This document shows, piece after piece, positions 24,348 to 38,259 of a stretch of 64,000 nt of DNA. This stretch comes from Hyperoodon ampullatus (lineage: Eukaryota > Chordata > Mammalia > Artiodactyla > Ziphiidae). The notes under the pieces were generated by a model. It had not been told where the DNA came from and ran no database searches. It saw only the letters and a list, made by a program, of their open reading frames with translations. Every line of letters starts with the position of its first letter. Positions within the stretch are counted from its first letter, which is position 1. Where the stretch lies: positions 124,001 through 188,000 of the forward strand of contig CATKHW010000563.1 in NCBI GenBank assembly GCA_949752795.1, read 5' to 3'. The position numbers and the translations under genes are program-made.

Positions 24348-26086
24348 TGCATCATTGTCGAAGTTGTGCCCCTCTTCCTGTGCTTTAAAGGCGATTCCAA
24401 CGTACCTCTTGAAATCTGTTTCCTGCTATTCTGCCTCGCTTTCAAGTCCGCCTCGTTGCCTTCCCTCAACAGATTTTTGGACGATAGTTGTCCTTTATTA
24501 CTCGGCCAGTTTGTGAATTGCTGTGCCCCTGAGCTCCATTTTTCAACTCGTTTTTGGTGAGCTGACCGCAAGTCCAAAATTTTGGTTCAGGACCTATACT
24601 GGTTCCCGGTGGGTGGCTGAGAATTTGGTTAATTCTTCTTCCTGCCGGGAAATTACAGTGATATGTGCCCGTCCAAATGCCTAACAGCTACTCTCTCATT
24701 GGTTCTCCCTCTTCCCTTTCATCCTCTGCCAAATTGGCAACCTGTGCGAACCAAGAGGTTAAAGGGGCTGTCTCTCCAAGTTGGGAGGTTGATAGTAAAG
24801 CAGACGGAAAGTCAAACCGGAGCACCAGGAGAGGGACTATTCGTTGAGTTTTAGAAACCTTTCGTATTCACAGTGTGTCCGTTCTCTAGGTTTCCCGCAC
24901 ATGTTATAGCTGTAGTACTATTCCCTTCAACCTGGAGAGTTCGGACCCATGGAATGGGTGCCATGCATTATTGCTTTAAAGGGTCTGCATTTGCTCACCC
25001 AATCTCACCAATCGTCTCAGTCCCAAGTGTCCCTCCTTATGCCACATCCAGCTGTCGTTGTAGATAGGGTCATTCCAGCTTTCATCAGAGACCCTGAAGG
25101 AATTGTAAAGAATTTCCCAGTTTTTTTGTTTTGTTTTTGAAATTCCTTTTTATAGTGGGTTTGAGCTGATTCTCGCTGCCATGTTTATGCCAGTCTAGAC
25201 ACACTTGATTCCCTTACGGAGACATATCAATACATAGGTTGTAAGATTCTTACTAGTCAGATATTTTCCTCTGCGGGAAATATGGGGTTTTGAGTCCCTT
25301 TCACTGAGGACGGTGTAGGTCTTGTCTATTCCATAGTTGGTTTTTGGAACGGTACCTGTGCTTATATCAAACTCTGGTTTTATGCATCACCCCACCTCTC
25401 CTTCCCCCTTAAGCAGGTATAAGAGTGTTTTCTAAATGTCAGACACTGTTCTCTTTCCTAACTCAGTTCAAGTGTAGCCATGTTTACAGGATCTTCATAA
25501 GTGATATCTTATGATAAGTTTCTTTTTCTGTGTGACTTATTTCACTTAGAATCATCGTACCTGAATCCACCCATTTTGTTGATACTGGTCTTATGACATT
25601 GATTTCATGGCTGAGGGATATTCCATCGTACGTAAGTACCACAATTTTTTGAACCATGTTTATATTTTCTGGGATACTTAAGGTGTGTCCAAGTTGAGGT
25701 CCTTGTATGCAGTGCAGCCCTAAATTTTGGGGTGGCTCTGTCTTATTGATTTTCAGTTTTCCCAAGGTATATTCCCTAGACTGGTAGTGCCCTTGGCTCT
25801 GTAGCTCTGTTCTTTACTTGTTTTAGCGAACAGAATGCACTCCTCCAGAGAGGCAGTTGGCAATTTACATCCCGCCCATCAGCATAACAAGGCTCCCTGT
25901 TCTCCAGGGCCTGTCTTGCCTTTCTTGTTCTTACACATTTTGTGGATGTCCCTTTTGACCGGTGGGAAGTGATACTTCTTTGTAGTGCAGATTTGCATTG
26001 CCCGCTTGCTTGCTTGGCCAAAAAGGGCGTATGCGTTTTCTCCTGAATATATTCAGGAGAAAACGCATACGCCCTTTTTGGCCAAG
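24348..26086. repeat. Satellite monomer M15
   Basis: Type B2, caacctgtgcg, gacgatag. The ORF2 end shows LGHTLS and RPVSTK. Resembles M18, three monomers away. Palindrome perfect. Confidence 0.96.
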
Positions 26087-27825
26087 TGCATCATTGTCGA
26101 AGTTGTGCCCCTCTTCCTGTGCTTTAAAGGCGATTCCAACGTACCTCTTGAAATCTGTTTCCTGCTATTCTGCCTCGCTTTCAAGTCCGCCTCGTTGCCT
26201 TCCCTCAACAGATTTTTGGACGATAGTTGTCCTTTATTACTCGGCCAGTTTGTGAATTGCTGTGCCCCTGAGCTCCATTTTTCAACTCGTTTTTGGTGAG
26301 CTGACCGCAAGTCCAAAATTTTCGTTCAGGACCTATACTGGTTCCCGGTGGGTGGCTGAGAATTTGGTTAATTCTTCTTCCTGCCGGGAAATTACAGTGA
26401 TATGTGCCCTTCCAAATGCCTAACAGCTACTCTCTCATTGGTTCTCCCTCTTCCCTTTCATCCTCTGCCAAATTGGCAACCTGTGCGAACCAAGAGGTTA
26501 AAGGGGTTGTCTCTCCAAGTTGGGAGGTTGAGAGTAAAGCAGACGGAAAGTCAAACCGGAGCACCAGGAGAGGGACTATTCGTTGAGTTTTAGAAACCTT
26601 TCGTATTCACAGTGTGTCCGTTCTCTAGGTTTCCCGCACATGTTATAGCTGTAGTAATATTCCCTTCAACCTGGAGAGTTCGGACCCATGGAATGGGTGC
26701 CATGCATTATTGCTTTAAAGGGTCTGCATTTGCTCACCCAATCTCACCAATCGTCTCAGTCCCAAGTGTCCCTCCTTATGCCACATCCAGCTGTCGTTGT
26801 AGATAGGGTCATTCCAGCTTTCATCAGAGACCCTGAAGGAATTGTAAAGAATTTCCCAGTTTTTTTGTTTTGTTTTTGAAATTCCTTTTTATAGTGGGTT
26901 TGAGCTGATTCTCGCTGCCATGTTTATGCCAGTCTAGACACACTTGATTCCCTTATGGAGACATATCAATACATAGGTTTTAAGATTCTTACTAGTCAGA
27001 TATTTTCCTCTGCGGGAAATATGGGGTTTTGAGTCCCTTTCACTGAGGACGGTGTAGGTCTTGTCTATTCCATAGTTGGTTTTCGGAACGGTACCTGTGC
27101 TTATATCAAACTCTGGTTTTATGCATCACCCCACCTCTCCTTCCCCCTTAAGCAGGTATAAGAGTGTTTTCTAAATGTGAGACACTGTTCTCTTTCCTAA
27201 CTCAGTTCAAGTGTAGCCATGTTTACAGGATCTTCATAAGTGATATCTTATGATAAGTTTCTTTTTCTCTGTGACTTATTTCACTTAGAATCATCGTACC
27301 TGAATCCACCCATTTTGCTGCTACTGGTCTTATGACATTGATTTCATGGCTGAGGGATATTCCATCGTACGTAAGTACCACAATTTTTTGAACCATGTTT
27401 ATATTTTCTGGGATAATTAAGGTGTATCCAAGTTGAGGTCCTTGTATGCAGTGAAGCCCTACATTTTGGGGTGGCTCTGTCTTATTGATTTTCAGTTTTC
27501 CCAAGATATATTCCCTAGACTGGTAGTGCCCTTGGCTCTGTAGCTCTATTCTTTACTTGTTTTAGGGAACAGAATGCACTCCTCCAGAGAGGCAGTTGGC
27601 AATTTACATCCCGCCCATCAGCATAACAAGGCTCCCTGTTCTCCAGGGCCTGTCTTGCCTTTCTTGTTCTTACACATTTTGTGGATGTCCCTTTTGACCG
27701 GTGGGAAGTGATACTTCTTTGTAGTGCAGATTTGCATTGCCCGCTTGCTTGCTTGGCCAAAAAGGGCGTATGCGTTTTCTCCTGAATATATTCAGGAGAA
27801 AACGCATACGCCCTTTTTGGCCAAG
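26087..27825. repeat. Satellite monomer M16
   Basis: Type B3 (ctgtagtaatattc). Has ttttcgttcagg, ggggttgtctc, cttatggagac, the PQNVGLH variant and ctctattc. This set is largely shared with M19, and most of it with M22 and M27. Palindrome perfect. Confidence 0.96.
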
Positions 27826-29564
27826 TGCATCATTGTCGAAGTTGTGCCCCTCTTCCTGTGCTTTAAAGGCGATTGCAACGTACCTCTTGAAATCTGTTTC
27901 CTGCTATTCTGCCTCGCTTTCAAGTCCGCCTCGTTGCCTTCCCTCAACAGATTTTTGGACGAGAGTTGTCCTTTATTACTCGGCCAGTTTGTGAATTGCT
28001 GTGCCCCTGAGCTCCATTTTTCAACTCGTTTTTGGTGAGCTGACCGCAAGTCCAAAATTTTGGTTCAGGACCTATACTGGTTCCCGGTGGGTGGCTGAGA
28101 ATTTGGTTAATTCTTCTTCCTGCCGGGAAATTACAGTGATATGTGCCCGTCCAAATGCCTAACAGCTACTCTCTCATTGGTTCTCCCTCTTCCCTTTCAT
28201 CCTCTGCCAAATTGGCAACGTGTGCGAACCAAGAGGTTAAAGGGGCTGTCTCTCCAAGTTGGGAGGTTGATAGTAAAGCAGACGGAAAGTCAAACCGGAG
28301 CACCAGGAGAGGGACTATTCGTTGAGTTTTAGAAACCTTTCGTATTCACAGTGTGTCCGTTCCCTAGGTTTCGCGAACATGTTATAGCTGTAGTACTATT
28401 CCCTTCAACCTGGAGAGTTCGGACCCATGGAATGGGTGCCATGCATTATTGCTTTAAAGGGTCTGCATTTGCTCACCCAATCTTACCAAGCATCTCAGTC
28501 CCAAGTGTCCCTCCTTATGCCACATCCAGCTGTCGTTGTAGATACGGTCATTCCAGCTTTCATCAGAGACCCTGAAGGAATTGTAAAGAATTTCCCAGTT
28601 TTTTTGTTTTGTTTTTGAAATTCCTTTTTATAGTGGGTTTGAGCTGATTCTCGCTGCCATGTTTATGCCAGTCTAGACACACTTGATTCCCTTACGGAGA
28701 CATATCAATACATAGGTTTTAAGATTCTTACTAGTCAGATATTTTCCTCTGCGGGAAATATGGGGTTTTGAGTCCCTTTCACTGAGGACGGTGTAGGTCT
28801 TGTCTATTCCATAGTTGGTTTTTGGAACGGTACCTGTGCTTATATCAAACTCTGGTTTTATGCATCACCCCACCTCTCCTTCCCCCTTAAGCAGGTATAA
28901 GAGTGTTTTCTAAATGTCAGACACTGTTCTCTTTCCTAACTCAGTTCAAGTGTAGCCATGTTTACAGGATCTTCATAAGTGATATCTTATGATAAGTTTC
29001 TTTTTCTGTGTGACTTATTTCACTTAGAATCATCGTACCTGAATCCACCCATTTTGTTGCTACTGGGCTTATGACATTGATTTCATGGCTGAGGGATATT
29101 CCATCATACGTAAGTACCACAATTTTTTGAACCATGTTTATATTTTCTGGGATACTTAAGGTGTATCCAAGTTGAGGTCCTTGTATGCAGTGCAGCCCTA
29201 AATTTTGGGGTGGCTCTGTCTTATTGATTTTCAGTTTTCCCAAGGTATATTCCCTAGACTGGTAGTGCCCTTGGCTCTGTAGCTCTGTTCTTTACTTGTT
29301 TTAGGGAACAGAATGCACTCCTCCAGAGAGGCAGTTGGCAATTTACATCCCGCCCATCAGCATAACAAGGCTCCCTGTTCTCCAGGGCCTGTCTTGCCTT
29401 TCTTGTTCTTACACATTTTGTGGATGTCCCTTTTGACCGGTGGGAAGTGATACTTCTTTGTAGTGCAGATTTGCATTGCCCGCTTGCTTGCTTGGCCAAA
29501 AAGGGCGTATGCGTTTTCTCCTGAATATATTCAGGAGAAAACGCATACGCCCTTTTTGGCCAAG
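27826..29564. repeat. Satellite monomer M17
   Basis: Type A combining gattgcaacg (M2/M6) with gatacggtc (M13/M14), so it looks recombinant. Private tttcgcgaac near 28371. Palindrome perfect. Confidence 0.96.
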
Positions 29565-31303
29565 TGCATCATTGTCGAAGTTGTGCCCCTCTTCCTGTGC
29601 TTTAAAGGCGATTCCAACGTACCTCTTGAAATCTGTTTCCTGCTATTCTGCCTCGCTTTCAAGTCCGCCTCGTTGCCTTCCCTCAACAGATTTTTGGACG
29701 ATAGTTGTCCTTTATTACTCGGCCAGTTTGTGAATTGCTGTGCCCCTGAGCTCCATTTTTCAACTCGTTTTTGGTGAGCTGACCGCAAGTCCAAAATTTT
29801 GGTTCAGGACCTATACTGGTTCCCGGTGGGTGGCTGAGAATTTGGTTAATTCTTCTTCCTGCCGGGAAATTACAGTGATATGTGCCCGTCCAAATGCCTA
29901 ACAGCTACTCTATCATTGGTTCTCCCTCTTCCCTTTCATCCTCTGCCAAATTGGCAACCTGTGCGAACCAAGAGGTTAAAGGGGCTGTCTCTCCAAGTTG
30001 GGAGGTTGATAGTAAAGCAGACGGAAAGTCAAACCGGAGCACCAGGAGAGGGACTATTCGTTGAGTTTTAGAAACCTTTCGTATTCACAGTGTGTCCGTT
30101 CTCTAGGTTTCCCGCACATGTTATAGCTGTAGTACTATTCCCTTCAACCTGGAGAGTTCGGACCCATGGAATGGGTGCCATGCATTATTGCTTTAAAGGG
30201 TCTGCATTTGCTCACCCAATCTCACCAATCGTCTCAGTCCCAAGTGTCCCTCCTTATGCCACATCCAGCTGTCATTGTAGATAGGGTCATTCCAGCTTTC
30301 ATCAGAGACCCTGAAGGAATTGTAAAGAATTTCCCAGTTTTTTTGTTTTGTTTTTGAAATTCCTTTTTATAGTGGGTTTGAGCTGATTCTCGCTGCCATG
30401 TTTATGCCAGTCTAGACACACTTGATTCCCTTACGGAGACATATCAATACATAGGTTTTAAGATTCTTACTAATCAGATATTTTCCTCTGAGGGAAATAT
30501 GGGGTTTTGAGTCCCTTTCACTGAGGACGGTGTAGGTCTTGTCTATTCCATAGTTGGTTTTTGGAACGGTACCTGTGCTTATATCAAACTCTGGTTTTAT
30601 GCATCACCCCACCTCTCCTTCCCCCTTAAGCAGGTATAAGAGTGTTTTCTAAATGTCAGACACTGTTCTCTTTCCTAACTCAGTTCAAGTGTAGCCATGT
30701 TTACAGGATCTTCATAAGTGATATCTTATGATAAGTTTCTTTTTCTGTGTGACTTATTTCACTTAGAATCATCGTACCTGAATCCACCCATTTTGTTGCT
30801 ACTGGTCTTATGACATTGATTTCATGGCTGAGGGATATTCCATCGTACGTAAGTACCACAATTTTTTGAACCATGTTTATATTTTCTGGGATACTTAAGG
30901 TGTGTCCAAGTTGAGGGCCTTGTATGCAGTGCAGCCCTAAATTTTGGGGTGGCTCTGTCTTATTGATTTTCAGTTTTCCCAAGGTATATTCCCTAGACTG
31001 GTAGTGCCCTTGGCTCTGTAGCTCTGTTCTTTACTTGTTTTAGCGAACAGAATGCACTCCTCCAGAGAGGCAGTTGGCAATTTACATCCCGCCCATCAGC
31101 ATAACAAGGCTCCCTGTTCTCCAGGGCCTGTCTTGCCTTTCTTGTTCTTACACATTTTGTGGATGTCCCTTTTGACCGGTGGGAAGTGATACTTCTTTGT
31201 AGTGCAGATTTGCATTGCCCGCTTGCTTGCTTGGCCAAAAAGGGCCTATGCGTTTTCTCCTGAATATATTCAGGAGAAAACGCATACGCCCTTTTTGGCC
31301 AAG
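29565..31303. repeat. Satellite monomer M18
   Basis: Type B2 with LGHTLS. Carries ctaatcagat (30470) and cctctgaggg, both shared with M26 eight monomers away. Palindrome (31230-31303) has one left-arm change (gggcctatg). Confidence 0.96.
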
Positions 31304-33042
31304 TGCATCATTGTCGAAGTTGTGCCCCTCTTTCTGTGCTTTAAAGGCGATTCCAACGTACCTCTTGAAATCTGTTTCCTGCTATTCTGCCTCGCTTACA
31401 AGTCCGCCTCGTTGCCTTCCCTCAACAGATTTTTGGACGATAGTTGTCCTTTATTACTCGGCCAGTTTGTGAATTGCTGTGCCCCTGAGCTCCATTTTTC
31501 AACTCGTTTTTGGTGAGCTGACCGCAAGTCCAAAATTTTCGTTCAGGACCTATACTGGTTCCCGGTGGGTGGCTGAGAATTTGGTTAATTCTTCTTCCTG
31601 CCGGGAAATTACAGTGATATGTGCCCTTCCAAATGCCTAACAGCTACTCTCTCATTGGTTCTCCCTCTTCCCTTTCATCCTCTGCCAAATTGGCAACCTG
31701 TGCGAACCAAGAGGTTAAAGGGGTTGTCTCTCCAAGTTGGGAGGTTGATAGTAAAGCAGACGGAAAGTCAAACCGGAGCACCAGGAGAGGGACTATTCGT
31801 TGAGTTTTAGAAACCTTTCGTATTCACAGTGTGTCCGTTCTCTAGGTTTCCCGCACATGTTATAGCTGTAGTAATATTCCCTTCAACCTGGAGAGTTCGG
31901 ACCCATGGAATGGGTGCCATGCATTATTGCTTTAAAGGGTCTGCATTTGCTCACCCAATCTCACCAATCGTCTCAGTCCCAAGTGTCCCTCCTTATGCCA
32001 CATCCAGCTGTCGTTGTAGATAGGGTCATTCCAGCTTTCATCAGAGACCCTGAAGGAATTGTAAAGAATTTCCCAGTTTTTTTGTTTTGTTTTTGAAATT
32101 CCTTTTTATAGTGGGTTTGAGCTGATTCTCGCTGCCATGTTTATGCCAGTCTAGACACACTTGATTCCCTTATGGAGACATATCAATACATAGGTTTTAA
32201 GATTCTTACTAGTCAGATATTTTCCTCTGCGGGAAATATGGGGTTTTGAGTCCCTTTCACTGAGGACGGTGTAGGTCTTGTCTATTCCATAGTTGGTTTT
32301 TGGAACGGTACCTGTGCTTATATCAAACTCTGGTTTTATGCATCACCCCACCTCTCCTTCCCCCTTAAGCAGGTATAAGAGTGTTTTCTAAATGTCAGAC
32401 ACTGTTCTCTTTCCTAACTCAGTTCAAGTGTAGCCATGTTTACAGGATCTTCATAAGTGATATCTTATGATAAGTTTCTTTTTCTGTGTGACTTATTTCA
32501 CTTAGAATCATCGTACCTGAATCCACCCATTTTGCTGCTACTGGTCTTATGACATTGATTTCATGGCTGAGGGATATTCCATCGTACGTAAGTACCACAA
32601 TTTTTTGAACCATGTTTATATTTTCTGGGATACTTAAGGTGTATCCAAGTTGAGGTCCTTGTATGCAGTGAAGCCCTACATTTTGGGGTGGCTCTGTCTT
32701 ATTGATTTTCAGTTTTCCCAAGGTATATTCCCTAGACTGGTAGTGCCCTTGGCTCTGTAGCTCTATTCTTTACTTGTTTTAGGGAACAGAATGCACTCCT
32801 CCAGAGAGGCAGTTGGCAATTTACATCCCGCCCATCAGCATAACAAGGCTCCCTGTTCTCCAGGGCCTGTCTTGCCTTTCTTGTTCTTACACATTTTGTG
32901 GATGTCCCTTTTGACCGGTGGGAAGTGATACTTCTTTGTAGTGCAGATTTGCATTGCCCGCTTGCTTGCTTGGCCAAAAAGGGCGTATGCGTTTTCTCCT
33001 GAATATATTCAGGAGAAAACGCATACGCCCTTTTTGGCCAAG
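31304..33042. repeat. Satellite monomer M19
   Basis: Type B3, with the M16 set of variants. Private cgcttacaag near 31393 puts a stop in the minus-strand 87-codon ORF2-like frame. Palindrome perfect. Confidence 0.96.
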
Positions 33043-34781
33043 TGCATCATTGTCGAAGTTGTGCCCCTCTTCCTGTGCTTTAAAGGCGATTCCAACGTAC
33101 CTCTTGAAATCTGTTTCCTGCTATTCTGCCTCGCTTTCAAGTCCGCCTCGTTGCCTTCCCTCAACAGATTTTTGGACGATAGTTGTCCTTTATTACTCGG
33201 CCAGTTTGTGAATTGCTGTGCCCCTGAGCTCCATTTTTCAACTCGTTTTTGGTGAGCTGACCGCAAGTCCAAAATTTTGGTTCAGGACCTATACTGGTTC
33301 CCGGTGGGTGGCTGAGAATTTGGTTAATTCTTCTTCCTGCCGGGAAATTACAGTGATATGTGCCCGTCCAAATGCCTAACAGCTACTCTCTCATTGGTTC
33401 TCCCTCTTCCCTTTCATCCTCTGCCAAATTGGCAACCTGTGCGAACCAAGAGGTTAAAGGGGTTGTCTCTCCAAGTTGGGAGGTTGATAGTAAAGCAGAC
33501 GGAAAGTCAAACCAGAGCACCAGGAGAGGGACTATTCGTTGAGTTTTAGAAACCTTTCGTATTCACAGTGTGTCCGTTCCCTAGGTTTCCCGAACATGTT
33601 ATAGCTGTAGTACTATTCCCTTCAACCTGGAGAGTTCGGACCCATGGAATGGGTGCCATGCATTATTGCTTTAAAGGGTCTGCATTTGTTCACCCAATCT
33701 CACCAAGCATCTCAGTCCCAAGTGTCCCTCCTTATGCCACATCCAGCTGTCGTTGTAGATAGGGTCATTCCAGCTTTCATCAGAGACCCTGAAGGAATTG
33801 TAAAGAATTTCCCAGTTTTTTTGTTTTGTTTTTGAAATTCCTTTTTATAGTGGGTTTGAGCTGATTCTCGCTGCCATGTTTATGCCAGTCTAGACACACT
33901 TGATTCCCTTACGGAGACATATCAATACATAGGTTTTAAGATTCTTACTAGTCAGATATTTTCCTCTGCGGGAAATATGGGGTTTTGAGTCCCTTTCACT
34001 GAGGACGGTGTAGGTCTTGTCTATTCCATAGTTGGTTTTTGGAACGGTACCTGTGCTTATATCAAACTCTGGTTTTATGCATCACCCCACCTCTCCTTCC
34101 CCCTTAAGCAGGTATAAGAGTGTTTTCTAAATGTGAGACACTGTTCTCTTTCCTAACTCAGTTCAAGTGTAGCCATGTTTACAGGATCTTCATAAGTGAT
34201 ATCTTATGATAAGTTTCTTTTTCTGTGTGACTTATTTCACTTAGAATCATCGTACCTGAATCCACCCATTTTGTTGCTACTGGGCTTATGACATTGATTT
34301 CATGGCTGAGGGATATTCCATCATACGTAAGTACCACAATTTTTTGAACCATGTTTATATTTTCTGGGATACTTAAGGTGTATCCAAGTTGAGGTCCTTG
34401 TATGCAGTGCAGCCCTAAATTTTGGGGTGGCTCTGTCTTATTGATTTTCAGTTTTCCCAAGGTATATTCCCTAGACTGGTAGTGCCCTTGGCTCTGTAGC
34501 TCTGTTCTTTACTTGTTTTAGGGAACAGAATGCACTCCTCCAGAGAGGCAGTTGGCAATTTACATCCCGCCCATCAGCATAACAAGGCTCCCTGTTCTCC
34601 AGGGCCTGTCTTGCCTTTCTTGTTCTTACACATTTTGTGGATGTCCCTTTTGACCGGTGGGAAGTGATACTTCTTTGTAGTGCAGATTTGCATTGCCCGC
34701 TTGCTTGCTTGGCCAAAAAGGGCGTATGCGTTTTCTCCTGAATATATTCAGGAGAAAACGCATACGCCCTTTTTGGCCAAG
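33043..34781. repeat. Satellite monomer M20
   Basis: Left half carries ggggttgtctc and aaaccagagc; the variable block is type A with tttgttcaccc. The same combination occurs in M24. Palindrome perfect. Confidence 0.96.
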
Positions 34782-36520
34782 TGCATCATTGTCGAAGTTG
34801 TGCCCCTCTTCCTGTGCTTTAAAGGCGATTCCAACGTACCTCTTGAAATCTGTTTCCTGCTATTCTGCCTCGCTTTCAAGTCCGCCTCGTTGCCTTCCCG
34901 CAACAGATTTTTGGACGAGAGTTGTCCTTTATTACTCGGCCAGTTTGTGAATTGCTGTGCCCCTGAGCTCCATTTTTCAACTCGTTTTTGGTGAGCTGAC
35001 CGCAAGTCCAAAATTTTGGTTCAGGACCTATACTGGTTCCCGGTGGGTGGCTGAGAATTTGGTTAATTCTTCTTCCTGCCGGGAAATTACAGTGATATGT
35101 GCCCGTCCAAATGCCTAACAGCTACTCTCTCATTGGTTCTCCCTCTTCCCTTTCATCCTCTGCCAAATTGGCAACGTGTGCGAACCAAGAGGTTAAAGGG
35201 GCTGTCTCTCCAAGTTGGGAGGTTGATAGTAAAGCAGACGGAAAGTCAAACCGGAGCACCAGGAGAGGGACTATTCGTTGAGTTTTAGAAACCTTTCGTA
35301 TTCACAGTGTGTCCGTTCCCTAGGTTTCCCGAACATGTTATAGCTGTAGTACTATTCCCTTCAACCTGGAGAGTTCGGACCCATGGAATGGGTGCCATGC
35401 ATTATTGCTTTAAAGGGTCTGCATTTGCTCACCCAATCTCACCAAGCATCTCAGTCCCAAGTGTCCCTCCTTATGCCACATCCAGCTGTCGTTGTAGATA
35501 CGGTCATTCCAGCTTTCATCAGAGACCCTGAAGGAATTGTAAAGAATTTCCCAGTTTTTTTGTTTTGTTTTTGAAATTCATTTTTATAGTGGGTTTGAGC
35601 TGATTCTCGCTGCCATGTTTATGCCAGTCTAGACACACTTGATTCCCTTACGGAGACATATCAATACATAGGTTTTAAGATTCTTACTAGTCAGATATTT
35701 TCCTCTGCGGGAAATATGGGGTTTTGAGTCCCTTTCACTGAGGACGGTGTAGGTCTTGTCTATTCCATAGTTGGTTTTTGGAACGGTACCTGTGCTTATA
35801 TCAAACTCTGGTTTTATGCATCACCCCACCTCTCCTTCCCCCTTAAGCAGGTATAAGAGTGTTTTCTAAATGTCAGACACTGTTCTCTTTCCTAACTCAG
35901 TTCAAGTGTAGCCATGTTTACAGGATCTTCATAAGTGATATCTTATGATAAGTTTCTTTTTCTGTGTGACTTATTTCACTTAGAATCATCGTACCTGAAT
36001 CCACCCATTTTGTTGCTACTGGGCTTATGACATTGATTTCATGGCTGAGGGATATTCCATCGTACGTAAGTACCACAATTTTTTGAACCATGTTTATATT
36101 TTCTGGGATACTTAAGGTGTATCCAAGTTGAGGTCCTTGTATGCAGTGCAGCCCTAAATTTTGGGGTGGCTCTGTCTTATTGATTTTCAGTTTTCCCAAG
36201 GTATATTCCCTAGACTGGTAGTGCCCTTGGCTCTGTAGCTCTGTTCTTTACTTGTTTTAGCGAACAGAATGCACTCCTACAGAGAGGCAGTTGGCAATTT
36301 ACATCCCGCCCATCAGCATAACAAGGCTCCCTGTTCTCCAGGGCCTGTCTTGCCTTTCTTGTTCTTACACATTTTGTGGATGTCCCTTTTGACCGGTGGG
36401 AAGTGATACTTCTTTGTAGTGCAGATTTGCATTGCCCGCTTGCTTGCTTGGCCAAAAAGGGCGTATGCGTTTTCTCCTGAATATATTCAGGAGAAAACGC
36501 ATACGCCCTTTTTGGCCAAG
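34782..36520. repeat. Satellite monomer M21
   Basis: Type A with cttcccgcaac and gatacggtc, matching M13 eight monomers away. Private cctacagagag near 36277. Palindrome perfect. Confidence 0.96.
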
Positions 36521-38259
36521 TGCATCATTGTCGAAGTTGTGCCCCTCTTCCTGTGCTTTAAAGGCGATTCCAACGTACCTCTTGAAATCTGTTTCCTGCT
36601 ATTCTGCCTCGCTTTCAAGTCCGCCTCGTTGCCTTCCCTCAACAGATTTTTGGACGATAGTTGTCCTTTATTACTCGGCCAGTTTGTGAATTGCTGTGCC
36701 CCTGAGCTCCATTTTTCAACTCGTTTTTGGTGAGCTGACCGCAAGTCCAAAATTTTCGTTCAGGACCTATACTGGTTCCCGGTGGGTGGCTGAGAATTTG
36801 GTTAATTCTTCTTCCTGCCAGGAAATTACAGTGATATGTGCCCTTCCAAATGCCTAGCAGCTACTCTCTCATTGGTTCTCCCTCTTCCCTTTCATCCTCT
36901 GCCAAATTGGCAACCTGTGCGAACCAAGAGGTTAAAGGGGTTGTCTCTCCAAGTTGGGAGGTTGATAGTAAAGCAGACGGAAAGTCAAACCAGAGCACCA
37001 GGAGAGGGACTATTCGTTGAGTTTTAGAAACCTTTCGTATTCACAGTGTGTCCGTTCTCTAGGTTTCCCGCACATGTTATAGCTGTAGTAATATTCCCTT
37101 CAACGTGGAGAGTTCGGACCCATGGAATGGGTGCCATGCATTATTGCTTTAAAGGGTCTGCATTTGCTCACCCAATCTCACCAATCGTCTCAGTCCCAAG
37201 TGTCCCTCCTTATGCCACATCCAGCTGTCGTTGTAGATAGGGTCATTCCAGCTTTCATCAGAGACCCTGAAGGAATTGTAAAGAATTTCCCAGTTTTTTT
37301 GTTTTGTTTTTGAAATTCCTTTTTATAGTGGGTTTGAGCTGATTCTCGCTGCCATGTTTATGCCAGTCTAGACACACTTGATTCCCTTATGGAGACATAT
37401 CAATACATAGGTTTTAAGATTCTTACTAGTCAGATATTTTCCTCTGCGGGAAATATGGGGTTTTGAGTCCCTTTCACTGAGGACGGTGTAGGTCTTGTCT
37501 ATTCCATAGTTGGTTTTCGGAACGGTACCTGTGCTTATATCAAACTCTGGTTTTATGCATCACCCCACCTCTCCTTCCCCCTTAAGCAGGTATAAGAGTG
37601 TTTTCTAAATGTGAGACACTGTTCTCTTTCCTAACTCAGTTCAAGTGTAGCCATGTTTACAGGATCTTCATAAGTGATATCTTATGATAAGTTTCTTTTT
37701 CTGTGTGACTTATTTCACTTAGAATCATCGTACCTGAATCCACCCATTTTGTTGCTACTGGGCTTATGACATTGATTTCATGGCTGAGGGATATTCCATC
37801 GTACGTAAGTACCACAATTTTTTGAACCATGTTTATATTTTCTGGGATACTTAAGGTGTATCCAAGTTGAGGTCCTTGTATGCAGTGAAGCCCTACATTT
37901 TGGGGTGGCTCTGTCTTATTGATTTTCAGTTTTCCCAAGGTATATTCCCTAGACTGGTAGTGCCCTTGGCTCTGTAGCTCTATTCTTTACTTGTTTTAGG
38001 GAACAGAATGCACTCCTCCAGAGAGGCAGTTGGCAATTTACATCCCGCCCATCAGCATAAGAAGGCTCCCTGTTCTCCAGGGCCTGTCTTGCCTTTCTTG
38101 TTCTTACACATTTTGTGGATGTCCCTTTTGACCGGTGGGAAGTGATACTTCTTTGTAGTGCAGATTTGCATTGCCCGCTTGCTTGCTTGGCCAAAAAGGG
38201 CGTATGCGTTTTCTCCTGAATATATTCAGGAGAAAACGCATACGCCCTTTTTGGCCAAG
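36521..38259. repeat. Satellite monomer M22
   Basis: Type B3 with ttttcgttc, aaaccagagc, cttatggag, ttttcggaac (37514) and PQNVGLH. Private changes include gcctagcagc near 36852 and cataagaagg. Palindrome perfect. Confidence 0.96.
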
